A DNA stretch of 64,000 nucleotides from Chryseobacterium sp. R2A-55 (GCF_021401085.1 NZ_JACBFP010000002.1:434001-498000); one strand, 5' to 3'; positions 20,027 through 29,693 are shown, counted from the first letter of the stretch. Translations and numbers: made by a program. The notes: generated by a model from the sequence alone, not told the origin.

Positions 20027-20159
20027 TTCATAAACTATTGGTCAGCATTGGGTTCATCTGGCTTTTGTGTTCATATTATATAGTTTAAAAGCAAAATTTC
20101 ACAAGTCCAATTTTAAATTATTGAAAAACAAATGATGTAATTTTTCTCTTCAACATTAG

Positions 20160-20179
20160 ATGTGGGGAGAATGTGGGGA
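20160..20179 (+). repeat. Left pair of TGTGGGGA boxes (candidate integrase arm sites)
   Basis: Two TGTGGGGA boxes stand 11 bases apart inside the left island end. The same 20-base unit, with one mismatch, occurs inside the right end at 42889-42908. Matching direct repeats near both ends are typical of arm-type binding sites of tyrosine integrases. They lie about 145 bases from the left core and 57 bases from the right core. Confidence 0.6.
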
Positions 20180-20186
20180 AGAAGAT

Positions 20187-20819
20187 TTACTTCAAGTTAT
20201 TGCCGAAGATGAACAAAAACATTTCCAGATTTACTGGACTAACCTTAAGCTGATTCGAAGTTCGGTGCATTGTCTTTAGATAATCTAAGTAATATTTCAG
20301 CGCATTATGCCTGGATAGGTTTTGAAGGTTTTCAAATTCTTCAAAGACCTTTGCCTGAAAAACCCGCAATATTCTTTCATCAAGAATCAACGCATCATAA
20401 TCTCCAAATTTCCAAGTCCTGAAATAAAGCAATTTTGAAATTGTTGATATTCCTAATCCTGGGAAATCACTTAGTTTCTGAAGAACATCTTCCAGTTCAT
20501 TTTCAATGACCAAACCTCTTCGTGGTAAATTGATTATTTCTGAAAGCTCATTAATGTTTTCGAAAATTGCAGTATCATTGGAATGACCACGCATTCCTCT
20601 TGGATAACCCCACATAATCACCAAATAAACAAAAAGGTCAATGGGACACTTTGAAAAAATATCGTTTCTGGAAATTTTCCTTTCTGGTAAACCCACAAAA
20701 ATCTCATCAAGAATTTTTGTATCAATTTTCTTTTCCCAGGTGATGCGTTTTGTTACAAATGCCTGTTCTTGAACGGGCATTTCATTAATCAAGCCTTTGT
20801 AAGAAGATAAAGTTTTCAT
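20187..20819 (-). CDS. 8-oxoguanine DNA glycosylase-fold (OGG-like HhH) protein
   Basis: A 210-residue protein. Residues 115-150 contain a helix-hairpin-helix-like segment LSDFPGLGISTISKLLYF followed by YDALILDERI. This resembles the Bacteroidota family annotated as OGG-fold proteins. Lys129 in SKLLYF and Asp147 in LILDER are 18 residues apart, close to the spacing of the catalytic Lys and Asp in OGG1, so they may be a glycosylase/lyase pair; that is inference. The first four bases overlap the stop of the preceding gene (ATGA), so it is the last gene of the leftward restriction operon. It could excise modified bases or act on restricted DNA. Confidence 0.6.
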   Translation of the reverse strand: MKTLSSYKGLINEMPVQEQAFVTKRITWEKKIDTKILDEIFVGLPERKISRNDIFSKCPIDLFVYLVIMWGYPRGMRGHSNDTAIFENINELSEIINLPRRGLVIENELEDVLQKLSDFPGLGISTISKLLYFRTWKFGDYDALILDERILRVFQAKVFEEFENLQNLSRHNALKYYLDYLKTMHRTSNQLKVSPVNLEMFLFIFGNNLK

Positions 20820-21112
20820 TGGGATTTTCTTTTTAACGAATGCGTAAGTAGAATCTCCAAAGATTCTTCTATAGCATCGACAACGTATGCTTTGTTGGAT
20901 AGTTCCTCAGTATAATAATGTCTATACTCTTGAAGGATGTGTCCCAGGGTAATTTCTTCAGTGTCAAGCATTTTTTCCAAAATTTCCAACTTTTTATCAA
21001 TTGTAGTTCTCGTCCACTCATCGGATAAATAATCGAAAACAGTTCTTAATGTTCGATGGGGAGAATACTGTCCCAAAACTTTGTCTGCGATTTCTTGATA
21101 GTACATAATCAA
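20816..21112 (-). CDS. Small protein of unknown function in the restriction operon
   Basis: A 98-residue acidic, probably all-helical protein (YYQEIADKVLGQYSPHRTLRTVFDYLSDEWTRTTIDKKLEILEKML...). It has no signal peptide or membrane segment. I do not recognise it. It starts 4 bases after hsdR stops and overlaps the OGG-like gene by 4 bases, so translation of the three is probably coupled. This position suggests a partner or regulator of the OGG-like protein. Confidence 0.6.
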   Translation of the reverse strand: MIMYYQEIADKVLGQYSPHRTLRTVFDYLSDEWTRTTIDKKLEILEKMLDTEEITLGHILQEYRHYYTEELSNKAYVVDAIEESLEILLTHSLKRKSQ

Positions 21113-21116
21113 TTTT

Positions 21117-24100
21117 TTATCTTACGTTAATCACCTGTTTCATAGTATTCAAAAATGCCTGGTAGAAGGAAGTATCCTGAGCGTATAACTTATAAAGTTC
21201 AAGCTCCTGCTTACGTTGTTGAGCCATTACCTCATCCAGAATTTTTTTCAGTGCTAATTCACGATTTTGGGCATCGTGGTTTTCGGCAACCTTCACTTTG
21301 AAATCTGGGTGAGCCTGAACCGATTTACTAAGAGTTAAGAACTTCACTCTTTGTTCTTCAGGAGTTGCTTCCCATCCCTGGAACCATTTCTCATTAAAAT
21401 TTTTGATAATTTCTTCCAGTGGGTCTTTATTTTCATCTCCGTAAGCTCCTCTAACCGTTGCCTTTTGTGGGTCGACTTCTGTTTCAGAGTCATCAAGTTG
21501 AATCGTAGTATTAAGTTTACTTCTTTCCAAGCCGTATGTAGAAAGGTCAACTGATTCTAAAAGCTCATCAAGACCTTCAACACCAGTTTTTACAATCAGT
21601 TTAGGGATAAGGAACTTCAGGAACCAGAATAGTTTTTCCCATCCAATAATTTCAAAAGGCAATATTGAAGCAACTTGTCCATAAATTTTCACAAACTGTT
21701 TAGCCTTAATTTTAATGTCTGCTTTTTCTTTGTCCTCAAGTTCAAATTCTACATTAAATCTTTGCGCTGCAACATCAATAATTGGACTTAATTGCTGGGC
21801 ATCTACGCCATTGAAATATTTTTGATTAAAATCATCAACTTCAAACTGTTCGTAGATTCCAGTACCATCTAAAGAATCCTTAATTTCATGAAGCACATTA
21901 ACATCTGTCGCACCACTTAAAGTAGTGGATGTATAGAATGGGTCAAACGAGGTCTTGATATCTTCAGTAGAGTTAAAGAAATCTAACACAAAAAGGTCTT
22001 CCGTTTTCTTACCCAGTTTATTGGCTGAACGGTTCAATCTGGACAATGTCTGCACCGCCAAAACTCCCTGAAGCTTTTTGTCCACGTACATTGCAGTCAA
22101 TTTGGGCTGGTCAAACCCTGTGAGATACTTGTTAGCTACAACCAGAATTCTGTACTCATCTTCATCAAACTTTTCTCTGGTTTCAGCTTCTGAAAATCCA
22201 TTCATTTGAGCCTCAGTATATTTTATGCCATCAACTGATTTCTCACCTGAAAAGGCAATTGCAATTTTGAACGGATTCCCTCTTTGGTTCAAAAGGTTTT
22301 GAAGAGCTTTGTAATAACGGATAGCAGATTCGATGCTTTGGGTTACTACCATTGCTTTTGCCTTTCCTTTCAGTTTCTTAGGCTTATAAACTGTATCCAG
22401 AAAATGCTCCAGCATAATTTCTGCCTTCGTATTGATGGTTTGCTGATGTTTTTCAACATAGGCTTTCAGTTTTTTCTGAGCTTTGGCTGTATCAAATAAA
22501 GGGTTTTCCTCAATTGATTTTGTCAGTTCATAATAACTCTTATAGGTAGTGTAATTGGCAAGAACATCCAGAATGAATCCTTCCTCAATTGCTTGTTTCA
22601 TAGAATACAGATGGAAAGGTTTAAAAGAACCGTCTTCTTGCTGTTCACCAAACTTTTCCAGTGTCGTATTCTTGGGAGTAGCTGTAAATCCAAAATAAGA
22701 TGCGTTTGGAGTCATTTTACGTGACTTCATTGCCTCGTTAATCTTGTCTTCCCAATCCTCTGCATCCTGGTCTTCATTGGCTCCTAAAGCTCTGTTAAGA
22801 TTATCTGCTGCTGTGCCACTGTTTCCTGAGTGAACCTCATCTATCAGCACGGCAAACTGCTTATTACTCATGTCAGCAATTCCGTCCACAATAAATGGGA
22901 ATTTCTGAATAGTTGTAATGATGATTCTTTTCCCAGTTTCAAGTGCTGTCTGCAAGTCTTTGGAGTTGTATGCAGGAGCAACGATATTTTTTACCTCAGA
23001 GAATTCTTTGATATTATCTCTCAACTGTTTATCCAACAACCTTCGGTCTGTTACTACAATTACTGAATCAAATAAAGGGTCATCCAAACTTCTTGTACCA
23101 GCACTTAATGCATTTTCAGGATAGGCTTCGATTAATTGATAAGCCAACCATGTTATGGAATTCGATTTACCAGAACCTGCGCTGTGCTGTATTAGATACC
23201 TTTTTCCCACTCCGTTCTTTTCTGTATCTGCAATAAGTTTCCTCACAACATCTAACTGATGATACCTTGGAAAATACAGTGTTTTCTTAGTCAAAGCATC
23301 TTTGTCAGTGCCATCAAACCTCACGAAATGCTGGATGATATTGGCAATACTTTGTCTGGTTAAAACTTCCTGCCACAAATAGCTGGTTTTATGCCCAAAA
23401 GGATTTGGTGGGTTTCCTTTTCCAAAATTATTACCCAGGTTGAAAGGTAAAAAGAATGTATTGCCACCAGCCAATTTTGTAGTCATATAAGCCTCATCGG
23501 TGTCAACAGCAAAATGTACAATACACCTTCCAAAATTTAATAAAGGTTGGGCAATATCCCGTTTGTACATGTACTGATTAATGCCGTGAACTCTGGCATT
23601 CTGCCCTGTCCAATGGTTCTTAAGTTCTATGGTAATTATAGGAATTCCATTTAGGAAAATTACCATATCTATTTCTTCTAAGGGATTACTTTCTGAATAC
23701 CTTAACTGACGAGTTACATTGAACTGGTTTTTTTCGAAGTTTTCTTTTACGGATTTGCTGCTATTTTGTAAAGGATAAACATAGAATAAAGTAAAATGAG
23801 CATCATCAACATCCAAACCTTTTCTAAGGATTTTTAGAACTCCATACTTCTTAATCATCTTATCCAATCTGTCCAGAATCTTGAGTTTCCAGTCTGATTG
23901 ACGTTTTAGCTTTTCAAGTTCTTCAGCTTGGGTTTCCTCCAGGAAGTTCCAGAATCGGTGTTCATCTACTGCAAATTTGGCATTGTAATCATCAGGGCTT
24001 CCGATATAAAAGCCGTTGCCACCATAAGGTGACTGAGATTCTGCTACTATTCCGTTTTTAATATCTTCGGTGGAGCAACCTGCCAAAGCTTTTTCTATGG

Positions 24101-24137
24101 CTACTTCGAGAGCTTTTTCGTTGGTTTGGGATTTCAT
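21117..24137 (-). CDS. hsdR: Type I restriction endonuclease subunit R
   Basis: HsdR is the motor and nuclease of a type I restriction enzyme: it translocates unmodified DNA and cuts it. The protein has 1006 residues, a normal length. The N-terminal PD-(D/E)XK nuclease core is seen at Asp157 and Glu171-Leu-Lys173 (EEIDMVIFLNGIPIITIELK). Helicase motifs follow: Walker A SAGSGKS with Lys324, and DEVH at 433-436. Later motifs are FGFTATP and VVANKYLTGFDQPKL...LQTLSRLNR (shown as VQTLSRLNR). The C-terminal helical part would bind HsdM/HsdS. It follows the PIN-like gene by 7 bases. Confidence 0.95.
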   Translation of the reverse strand: MKSQTNEKALEVAIEKALAGCSTEDIKNGIVAESQSPYGGNGFYIGSPDDYNAKFAVDEHRFWNFLEETQAEELEKLKRQSDWKLKILDRLDKMIKKYGVLKILRKGLDVDDAHFTLFYVYPLQNSSKSVKENFEKNQFNVTRQLRYSESNPLEEIDMVIFLNGIPIITIELKNHWTGQNARVHGINQYMYKRDIAQPLLNFGRCIVHFAVDTDEAYMTTKLAGGNTFFLPFNLGNNFGKGNPPNPFGHKTSYLWQEVLTRQSIANIIQHFVRFDGTDKDALTKKTLYFPRYHQLDVVRKLIADTEKNGVGKRYLIQHSAGSGKSNSITWLAYQLIEAYPENALSAGTRSLDDPLFDSVIVVTDRRLLDKQLRDNIKEFSEVKNIVAPAYNSKDLQTALETGKRIIITTIQKFPFIVDGIADMSNKQFAVLIDEVHSGNSGTAADNLNRALGANEDQDAEDWEDKINEAMKSRKMTPNASYFGFTATPKNTTLEKFGEQQEDGSFKPFHLYSMKQAIEEGFILDVLANYTTYKSYYELTKSIEENPLFDTAKAQKKLKAYVEKHQQTINTKAEIMLEHFLDTVYKPKKLKGKAKAMVVTQSIESAIRYYKALQNLLNQRGNPFKIAIAFSGEKSVDGIKYTEAQMNGFSEAETREKFDEDEYRILVVANKYLTGFDQPKLTAMYVDKKLQGVLAVQTLSRLNRSANKLGKKTEDLFVLDFFNSTEDIKTSFDPFYTSTTLSGATDVNVLHEIKDSLDGTGIYEQFEVDDFNQKYFNGVDAQQLSPIIDVAAQRFNVEFELEDKEKADIKIKAKQFVKIYGQVASILPFEIIGWEKLFWFLKFLIPKLIVKTGVEGLDELLESVDLSTYGLERSKLNTTIQLDDSETEVDPQKATVRGAYGDENKDPLEEIIKNFNEKWFQGWEATPEEQRVKFLTLSKSVQAHPDFKVKVAENHDAQNRELALKKILDEVMAQQRKQELELYKLYAQDTSFYQAFLNTMKQVINVR

Positions 24138-24144
24138 TTAATTA

Positions 24145-24714
24145 TTAGTTTATTTCGATAACTAACTCATTTTGCAACTCTAAAAATTCTTGAATATTAA
24201 GTGTTCTAATATTTAGGAAATCGCATATCGCTGGAATTTTTTTGAAATATTTCCTATCATTCGCTCTATTTGTTTCTTCAGTAATCAAAACTGCTTCAAT
24301 ATCTGCATTTTTAAAATTATGACACTTTACAATCATCTTAATATCAGCAGAATTAAGAAATAACTTTTTCTCAACTTCATATTCAGCTGAAGACAAACGA
24401 TTAGTTAATGCTCTTACTGCAAAACTATTGTCAACCATTCTATAAAACCTTTCATGTGCAAACGGAATTAAATCTTCAGTCTTTTCTCCTACTTGATTCT
24501 TTTTACAAAATTCTTTATCATTCAAGAAATCCAATCTTTGCACGACTAATTTTTGAGAGACAAATCTCGCCTCCTCTAAGACTTTATCAATGACTAAAAT
24601 CTCCCCATTTTCAATTTTCTTTTTTAGGAATTCGTAAAGTTTATTTTTCTTGTCATTGGGTAGGTAATATCTGGCTAATGACAACAGAGAACTACAATCA
24701 ATTACTGCTATCAT
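24145..24714 (-). CDS. PIN-like (DUF4411-type) protein, possible toxin
   Basis: A 189-residue protein starting, by my choice, at the ATG at 24714, which directly precedes the first beta strand (MIAVIDCSSLLSLARYY) and has AAAGG 9 bases upstream. An earlier ATG at 24729 adds five residues. Acidic residues fit a PIN nuclease: Asp in VIDCSS, Glu-Glu in VLEEAR, Asp in SADIKMIVKCHNF, and LITEE. This pattern resembles DUF4411 PIN proteins, which often accompany ImmA/IrrE-XRE proteins. It overlaps the protease gene by 17 bases, which supports a coupled pair. RNase activity is inferred. Confidence 0.65.
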   Translation of the reverse strand: MIAVIDCSSLLSLARYYLPNDKKNKLYEFLKKKIENGEILVIDKVLEEARFVSQKLVVQRLDFLNDKEFCKKNQVGEKTEDLIPFAHERFYRMVDNSFAVRALTNRLSSAEYEVEKKLFLNSADIKMIVKCHNFKNADIEAVLITEETNRANDRKYFKKIPAICDFLNIRTLNIQEFLELQNELVIEIN

Positions 24715-25864
24715 AGATATACCTTTCAAAATTTTCCGATTTAATATTTAATTTCTGGCAAAATTCATATTCTGAAATCGCTCCTTCAAAATATGCTTTT
24801 TGATAAGTGGAGATTACTAATGGGGACTTTATGGGAACAGCTGGTTGTGCAAAAGTTTTTACACCCATCTCCTTGTCAAGCTCTCGTTTCTTTTTCTCTT
24901 CTTCTCTTTTAGCTTCAAACTCTTCTTGAAGATTTTTTTTGAATTTTTGATAATAAGCTGGACTTATTTTCTCATTAATCAGCAACCTCGTCATCAAAGC
25001 AGTTCTGCTGAGATGAGTTTTAGAAGACACTTCTGTAATCAAGTCATGATGATAATCATTTTTGGGACTGGCAAATTCTACATTCGAAATCATCTTATCA
25101 TACTCTGCAACAAGAAAATAATACGCAAATTCATTACACCATCTTTCAATTTTGTTGATAGGTGCTTGCATCGAGTTATAATTTACCTCTTCTGCAACTT
25201 CTTCATCTAATAAGTAATGTCCTAATTCATGAATTAGGGTAAAAATTTCTCTTCTGAAAAACCGTTGATTTCTTTTGAGTACAATGTTATTGGGTTTTAT
25301 ATAAAAACCATCAATGTTTGATTTCTCAATTTTAGCATGGTGCTCCACATATTCAAAAACTATTATATTGGCATAACCTAAAACCCGTATCAATTCTACA
25401 AGAAATTCCTTAGGCTGAACTTTGAATATTGGATTTAGCTTTTCCCTGATTTCTTTCCCTGCTTGTTTTGGAGAACTTGTTACGGAATAATTTGGAAGTA
25501 CTCTTTCAAACTTTACATCAGATAATTTTGCAAGAGCCGACAATGACAGGCTTGTTTCTTCAAACTGATTTACTATCTGCTTTGCACCTAAGTTTAATTC
25601 CCCACCTAATTCTGTTTTTCTAAAAAATATACTTGCTTCCTTATTCTTTTCAGGTGTGCTTGGGTCAAGGTAATATTGGATGCCTTTGTTAAAGATTTTA
25701 TCAATTTTCTTAAGATGAGAAATTTTTATTTCTTCTGTCCAAATCTGGTCTTTCGTAATGGGATTTTTTAAATCGCCACTAATTATAGACAATAATTCTT
25801 CTTCTGACATCTGATAAAGAGCCAGCAAAAAATTAATTCTTCCTATGTTATGGTGTACCTTCAA
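24698..25864 (-). CDS. ImmA/IrrE-family metallopeptidase, possible antitoxin of the PIN protein
   Basis: A 388-residue protein. Residues 209-218 carry the zinc-protease motif TLIHELGHYL (His212, Glu213, His216), followed by a downstream cluster KIERWCNEFAYYFLVA that supplies the third ligand in this family. The N-terminal part (EEELLSIISG...) is helical and may contain an XRE-like DNA-binding region, as in COG2856-type proteins. A Lys/Glu-rich helix lies near residues 310-335. With the overlapping PIN-like gene it forms a toxin-antitoxin-like module nested between hsdS and hsdR. Family members cleave repressors (ImmA) or act as antitoxins; which applies here is unknown. Confidence 0.75.
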   Translation of the reverse strand: MKVHHNIGRINFLLALYQMSEEELLSIISGDLKNPITKDQIWTEEIKISHLKKIDKIFNKGIQYYLDPSTPEKNKEASIFFRKTELGGELNLGAKQIVNQFEETSLSLSALAKLSDVKFERVLPNYSVTSSPKQAGKEIREKLNPIFKVQPKEFLVELIRVLGYANIIVFEYVEHHAKIEKSNIDGFYIKPNNIVLKRNQRFFRREIFTLIHELGHYLLDEEVAEEVNYNSMQAPINKIERWCNEFAYYFLVAEYDKMISNVEFASPKNDYHHDLITEVSSKTHLSRTALMTRLLINEKISPAYYQKFKKNLQEEFEAKREEEKKKRELDKEMGVKTFAQPAVPIKSPLVISTYQKAYFEGAISEYEFCQKLNIKSENFERYIYDSSN

Positions 25865-25918
25865 GAAAATATTTAAGTTTTATTGTAGCAAAATTAATTA
25901 AATAAAAAATGACTTTGG

Positions 25919-27247
25919 TTAGGTTACCCTCACTTTCCCCGTTACCACATTATCTATTAGTACGGTTTTGTACTCCTTAAGCTTTTCTATTTCCTGCTGC
26001 TTTATTGAAATTATTTTAAAATACTTTTCATTAATATTCTTTAATCTATCAACAATTCCTGTTAGATATTTTTTGTCAATTGGAACAGGAATTACAAAAC
26101 CTAAAATTTTGGATTCTGAAATAGTAGGTATTGTTGAACCAATTACGTTTTTTTCAATTTGAGTTTTAAAACAATTAGATTTTAATGACTCATATAAAAA
26201 ATCAACATTTAGTTTTATATTTTTTAAAACAAGTAATTGTGGGTTAATTGTTGCCTTTTGGGGTAGGCTTTTAACCATTCCAATCTTGCCATATGTAGAA
26301 CCTGTTTTCACAATTAGTATGTCATTCTCTCTTATTTTAATTTCAGGTGATTCATTATATTTTTCCCAAGATAGAAAAGAATTCTTTTCAAATTCCATAT
26401 CATTCTCTTTAATATTTGATGGACTAATTGTAATAGCTCCTTCACCTTCATCAACTAAATCTGATGTAGTATATCCTCGAAAACCAATTCTACCATAAGC
26501 TTCACAAAATGACTTCAACTTACTTAGTTTCCAATCTTCAGGAATCTCTCCAATCCAATCTACACCAGAGTCTTTGGTTTTGGTAGGTTTTGTCCATTGG
26601 TTGCCGTCCCAGATTTTTTTGCCAGTTACGAGTTCCTGTATCAGAATTTGCCGTCTTTCTTTCAGCAACTCTATTTCCTTTTCTTTGATGGCAATGGCTT
26701 GGTCTATCTTGGCAGTTTTTTCATCTAGAAATTCGGCTATGGCTTGTTGTTCTTCAGGTGGAGGAATAAAGAAAGGTATTTCTTTCATTCTACTTTTTGA
26801 CAAATCCCACTGACCAATTCGTACTCCATCAGAAGCCGAACCAAAATGTGCAACATAAAATTTGCTTCTTATCGCTTTATGAAAATAATTTGGTACTATC
26901 TGTGAATTTAAATCAAAAATATAATAAGCTGGACTAACAATCCCATCATAGTTTGAAACACCATATGAACCTTGCCAAGCCTTCATTTTATTCATTCCAA
27001 ACTGACCTTTCTTCAAAAATTTATAGCCAGACAAATCGTCAGGAATAAAATTATGGTTTTCAGAATCATCTTCTAAGTCTCTTAGGATGACACCTTTTTC
27101 TCTCGTTATTGATAACAAAGGTTTATCTGGCTGATTTTTAATTGAAATATCTTCTAAGATTGCGCCTAATCTCTTGACGTTCCAATGCTCGGGAATTTCA
27201 CCCAACCATTTTACACCACTGTCTTTATAGCTGTCGTATTTTTTCAT
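25919..27247 (-). CDS. hsdS: Type I restriction specificity subunit S
   Basis: HsdS gives the type I enzyme its two-part DNA target. The 442-residue protein has the standard duplicated plan. Target-recognition domain 1 begins at DSGVKWLGEIPEHWNVKRL; a conserved coiled-coil follows (PPEEQQAIAEFLDEKTAKIDQAIAIKEKEIELLKERRQILIQELVTGK). Target-recognition domain 2 begins at DSGVDWIGEIPEDWKLSKL, and a final coiled-coil ends QEIEKLKEYKTVLIDNVVTGKVRVT. It starts one base after hsdM ends. The two recognition domains differ, so the target is probably asymmetric and cannot be read from the sequence. Confidence 0.95.
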   Translation of the reverse strand: MKKYDSYKDSGVKWLGEIPEHWNVKRLGAILEDISIKNQPDKPLLSITREKGVILRDLEDDSENHNFIPDDLSGYKFLKKGQFGMNKMKAWQGSYGVSNYDGIVSPAYYIFDLNSQIVPNYFHKAIRSKFYVAHFGSASDGVRIGQWDLSKSRMKEIPFFIPPPEEQQAIAEFLDEKTAKIDQAIAIKEKEIELLKERRQILIQELVTGKKIWDGNQWTKPTKTKDSGVDWIGEIPEDWKLSKLKSFCEAYGRIGFRGYTTSDLVDEGEGAITISPSNIKENDMEFEKNSFLSWEKYNESPEIKIRENDILIVKTGSTYGKIGMVKSLPQKATINPQLLVLKNIKLNVDFLYESLKSNCFKTQIEKNVIGSTIPTISESKILGFVIPVPIDKKYLTGIVDRLKNINEKYFKIISIKQQEIEKLKEYKTVLIDNVVTGKVRVT

Positions 27248-27248
27248 T

Positions 27249-29597
27249 TTAAAAATTTAAAATTTCAGCTAAAAGCCCATCTCCTTCTTTCTCCAAAGCC
27301 AATATATCTTCCGTAACCTCATCTAAAGTTCTTAATGGTGCAGGTTCATAGAAATATTTGTTAAAGCTTAATTCATACCCAATTTTTACAGTGTCCAAAG
27401 CAATCCAACTTTCCTCAGCATACGGTTTTACTTCTCTTAAGAAATAATCCTGGATGTTTTCTTTCAGTGGGATGCTCTCGCTGTCCCTTAAATCTGCTTC
27501 GGTTTCATAAATGGTATATTCTCCAGCTTTGTCTGTTGGAAAATAACCATAATAAGATAAATCTTCTTCCTTACAGCTCAGGTATTCTAAAAGTTCTGCA
27601 AGCTTTTTGTCATTCAGTTTCTCAACTTTTTTTACCACTTTGTCTGCCTCTTCATCATACCAGCTTACAGCATCCAGAATCTGTTTCTTTTCCGTGGCTG
27701 AAAGCTTGGTTTTATCCTGCTTTAATACCTCATCAACCTTGTCTGAGAAGAGATTGAAATTGGTATAGGTTTCTGTTCCCAAAACTTCCGTTAATCTGTT
27801 AGCAGTCTGGTACAACATTTCCTGCTTTTCCCAAGTTTCTTTTTTCAGGAATGAAGCCAACTGTTTCGGATTGAGACCAAGGTCGTTTTTCTCTACATAA
27901 TCAGCAATTTCTTTCTTATGTTTTTCAAGTCCTTGGTATACTTCTAATCCATACTTTTCAAAGAGAACTTTACTGAAATCGGGATTGCTTTTTTCCCATT
28001 TCAGACTCTCAATTTTTTCAGTAGTGAATTGTGCTTTCAGCCGTTTCGGTCTCTCAATATTGACTTTGAAATAACCGAAATCATCATTGTCAAAAACTTT
28101 ACTAGCAAGATTTCCCGTTTCTTTTTTGTCTAATTTTTTAAGTTCAACATAGCAGTCTAGGATTTCCTTGATGTGCTGTTTGGTGAGTTCACAGTTTTTG
28201 TTACCTAGATTTTTACGCAGCTTCTGGTACATTTCGCTAGCATCAATCAGCTGCACTTTACCTTTTCTTTTCTGAGATTTTTTATTAGATAAAATCCAGA
28301 TATAGGTTGTAATTCCTGTGTTATAAAAGATATTATTAGGAAGCTGGATAATGGCTTCCAACAAATCGTTTTCTATAATATATCTTCTTATGTTGCTCTC
28401 ACCGCCACCTGCATCTCCTGTAAACAGGCTGGAGCCATTATGTACCGAGGCAATTCTGCTTCCCATTGGGCTTTGCGATAGAGGTTTCATTTTATCTACC
28501 ATATCCATTAGGAAAAGCAATTGGCCGTCACTGCTGCGAGGAACTGCATCGGCATCCTCTTCTTCACCCCAGTAGTTTTTGAGTTTGATTTGGAAGCGGG
28601 GGTCTATAATATCTTTTCCATCTTTGATGTACTTCTGCTCAGAGGCCCAGGACTTTCCATACGGTGGATTGGATAACATAAAATCGAAGGTAGTGCCAGC
28701 AAAGTCGTCTGTTGATAAGGTAGAGCCTACTTTGATGTGTTCAGGATTTTTCCCCTTAATCATCATATCCGATTTACAGATAGCATAGGTTTCGTCATTT
28801 ACCTCCTTGCCGAAGAGATAAATGTCTGTATTGGTGGCTTTAATCTCCCCCTCGGGGTCGATGATAAAATTTTCAGACTCCGTAAGCATGCCGCCCGAGC
28901 CACTTGCCCCATCGTAGATAGTCAAGACTGAAGGAATATTATTTTTTATAGGTTCAAAGATTATGTGGGTCATTAGGTCGATAACTTCACGTGGTGTATA
29001 ATGCTCTCCAGCTTCTTCATTATTCTCTTCATTGAACTTTCTTATAAGCTCCTCAAAAACATATCCCATCCCCAAGTTGGTCAGTGCAGGTAATTTTCTT
29101 CCTTGGGAATCCAGTTTTTCGAAAGGAGTTAGATTAATGTCTGGTGAAGTAAACTTCTCTAAAACATCAAGCAGAACATCCTTATCTGCCATATGCTTAA
29201 TCTGCCTTCTAAGCTGAAATTTCCCAATAATCTCCTGCACATTGGCACTGAAACCGTTCAGGTAATCCTGAAAGTTACCCAGCAATATCTGTTGACTGTT
29301 TGTCGCAGTGGCATAAAGCTTTTGGAGAGTCCATTCACTTGTATTGTAAAATACAAATCCTGAAGCTGCTGACATACCTTTTTCGTCCCATTCGGTGAAT
29401 TTCATCACCTCTTTCTGGAACTTCACTTCTTCCAGTACGGCATCTTTTGTAGGTTCCAATAGTGCGTCCAGTCTTCTAAGCACTACCATAGGGAGAATTA
29501 CATCTCTGTATTTTCCTCTTACATATACATCTCTTAAACAGTCATCAGCAATTCCCCAGATAAAGGAAACCAGTTTATTATGAATGGCGTGGTTCAT
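27249..29597 (-). CDS. hsdM: Type I DNA methyltransferase subunit M
   Basis: HsdM is the N6-adenine methyltransferase that protects host DNA and joins HsdS and HsdR. I place the start at the ATG at 29597 (MNHAIHNKLVSFIWGIADDCLRDVY), giving 782 residues; a start 48 bases upstream has no family support. The AdoMet-binding motif DGASGSGGMLTE is at about 229-240 and the catalytic NPPYGKSW at 310-317. A long C-terminal extension ends in a coiled helix (TLDEVTEDILALEKEGDGLLAEILNF). It is the first gene of the leftward operon hsdM-hsdS-protease-PIN-hsdR-unknown-OGG. Confidence 0.95.
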   Translation of the reverse strand: MNHAIHNKLVSFIWGIADDCLRDVYVRGKYRDVILPMVVLRRLDALLEPTKDAVLEEVKFQKEVMKFTEWDEKGMSAASGFVFYNTSEWTLQKLYATATNSQQILLGNFQDYLNGFSANVQEIIGKFQLRRQIKHMADKDVLLDVLEKFTSPDINLTPFEKLDSQGRKLPALTNLGMGYVFEELIRKFNEENNEEAGEHYTPREVIDLMTHIIFEPIKNNIPSVLTIYDGASGSGGMLTESENFIIDPEGEIKATNTDIYLFGKEVNDETYAICKSDMMIKGKNPEHIKVGSTLSTDDFAGTTFDFMLSNPPYGKSWASEQKYIKDGKDIIDPRFQIKLKNYWGEEEDADAVPRSSDGQLLFLMDMVDKMKPLSQSPMGSRIASVHNGSSLFTGDAGGGESNIRRYIIENDLLEAIIQLPNNIFYNTGITTYIWILSNKKSQKRKGKVQLIDASEMYQKLRKNLGNKNCELTKQHIKEILDCYVELKKLDKKETGNLASKVFDNDDFGYFKVNIERPKRLKAQFTTEKIESLKWEKSNPDFSKVLFEKYGLEVYQGLEKHKKEIADYVEKNDLGLNPKQLASFLKKETWEKQEMLYQTANRLTEVLGTETYTNFNLFSDKVDEVLKQDKTKLSATEKKQILDAVSWYDEEADKVVKKVEKLNDKKLAELLEYLSCKEEDLSYYGYFPTDKAGEYTIYETEADLRDSESIPLKENIQDYFLREVKPYAEESWIALDTVKIGYELSFNKYFYEPAPLRTLDEVTEDILALEKEGDGLLAEILNF

Positions 29598-29673
29598 TAA
29601 CAATATTTTAACGTGAAAAATACTGATTTTTAAAGAAATGAACAAATAGCATATTTTTTTTCGGGCTATAAAA

Positions 29674-29693
29674 TATATAATTTAAATTATATA
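29674..29693. promoter_or_regulatory. 20-bp perfect palindrome, candidate operator
   Basis: TATATAATTTAAATTATATA is a perfect inverted repeat placed between hsdM and the integrase gene. It could be an operator for a regulator of either operon, such as the HTH protein at 31445-31741. Its AT richness makes chance occurrence more likely than for a mixed sequence. Confidence 0.35.

Noticed and set aside
29598-29645. Upstream ATG extension of hsdM
   Set aside because: The extension is low-complexity and the conserved N-terminus begins at MNHAIHNKLVSFIWG.
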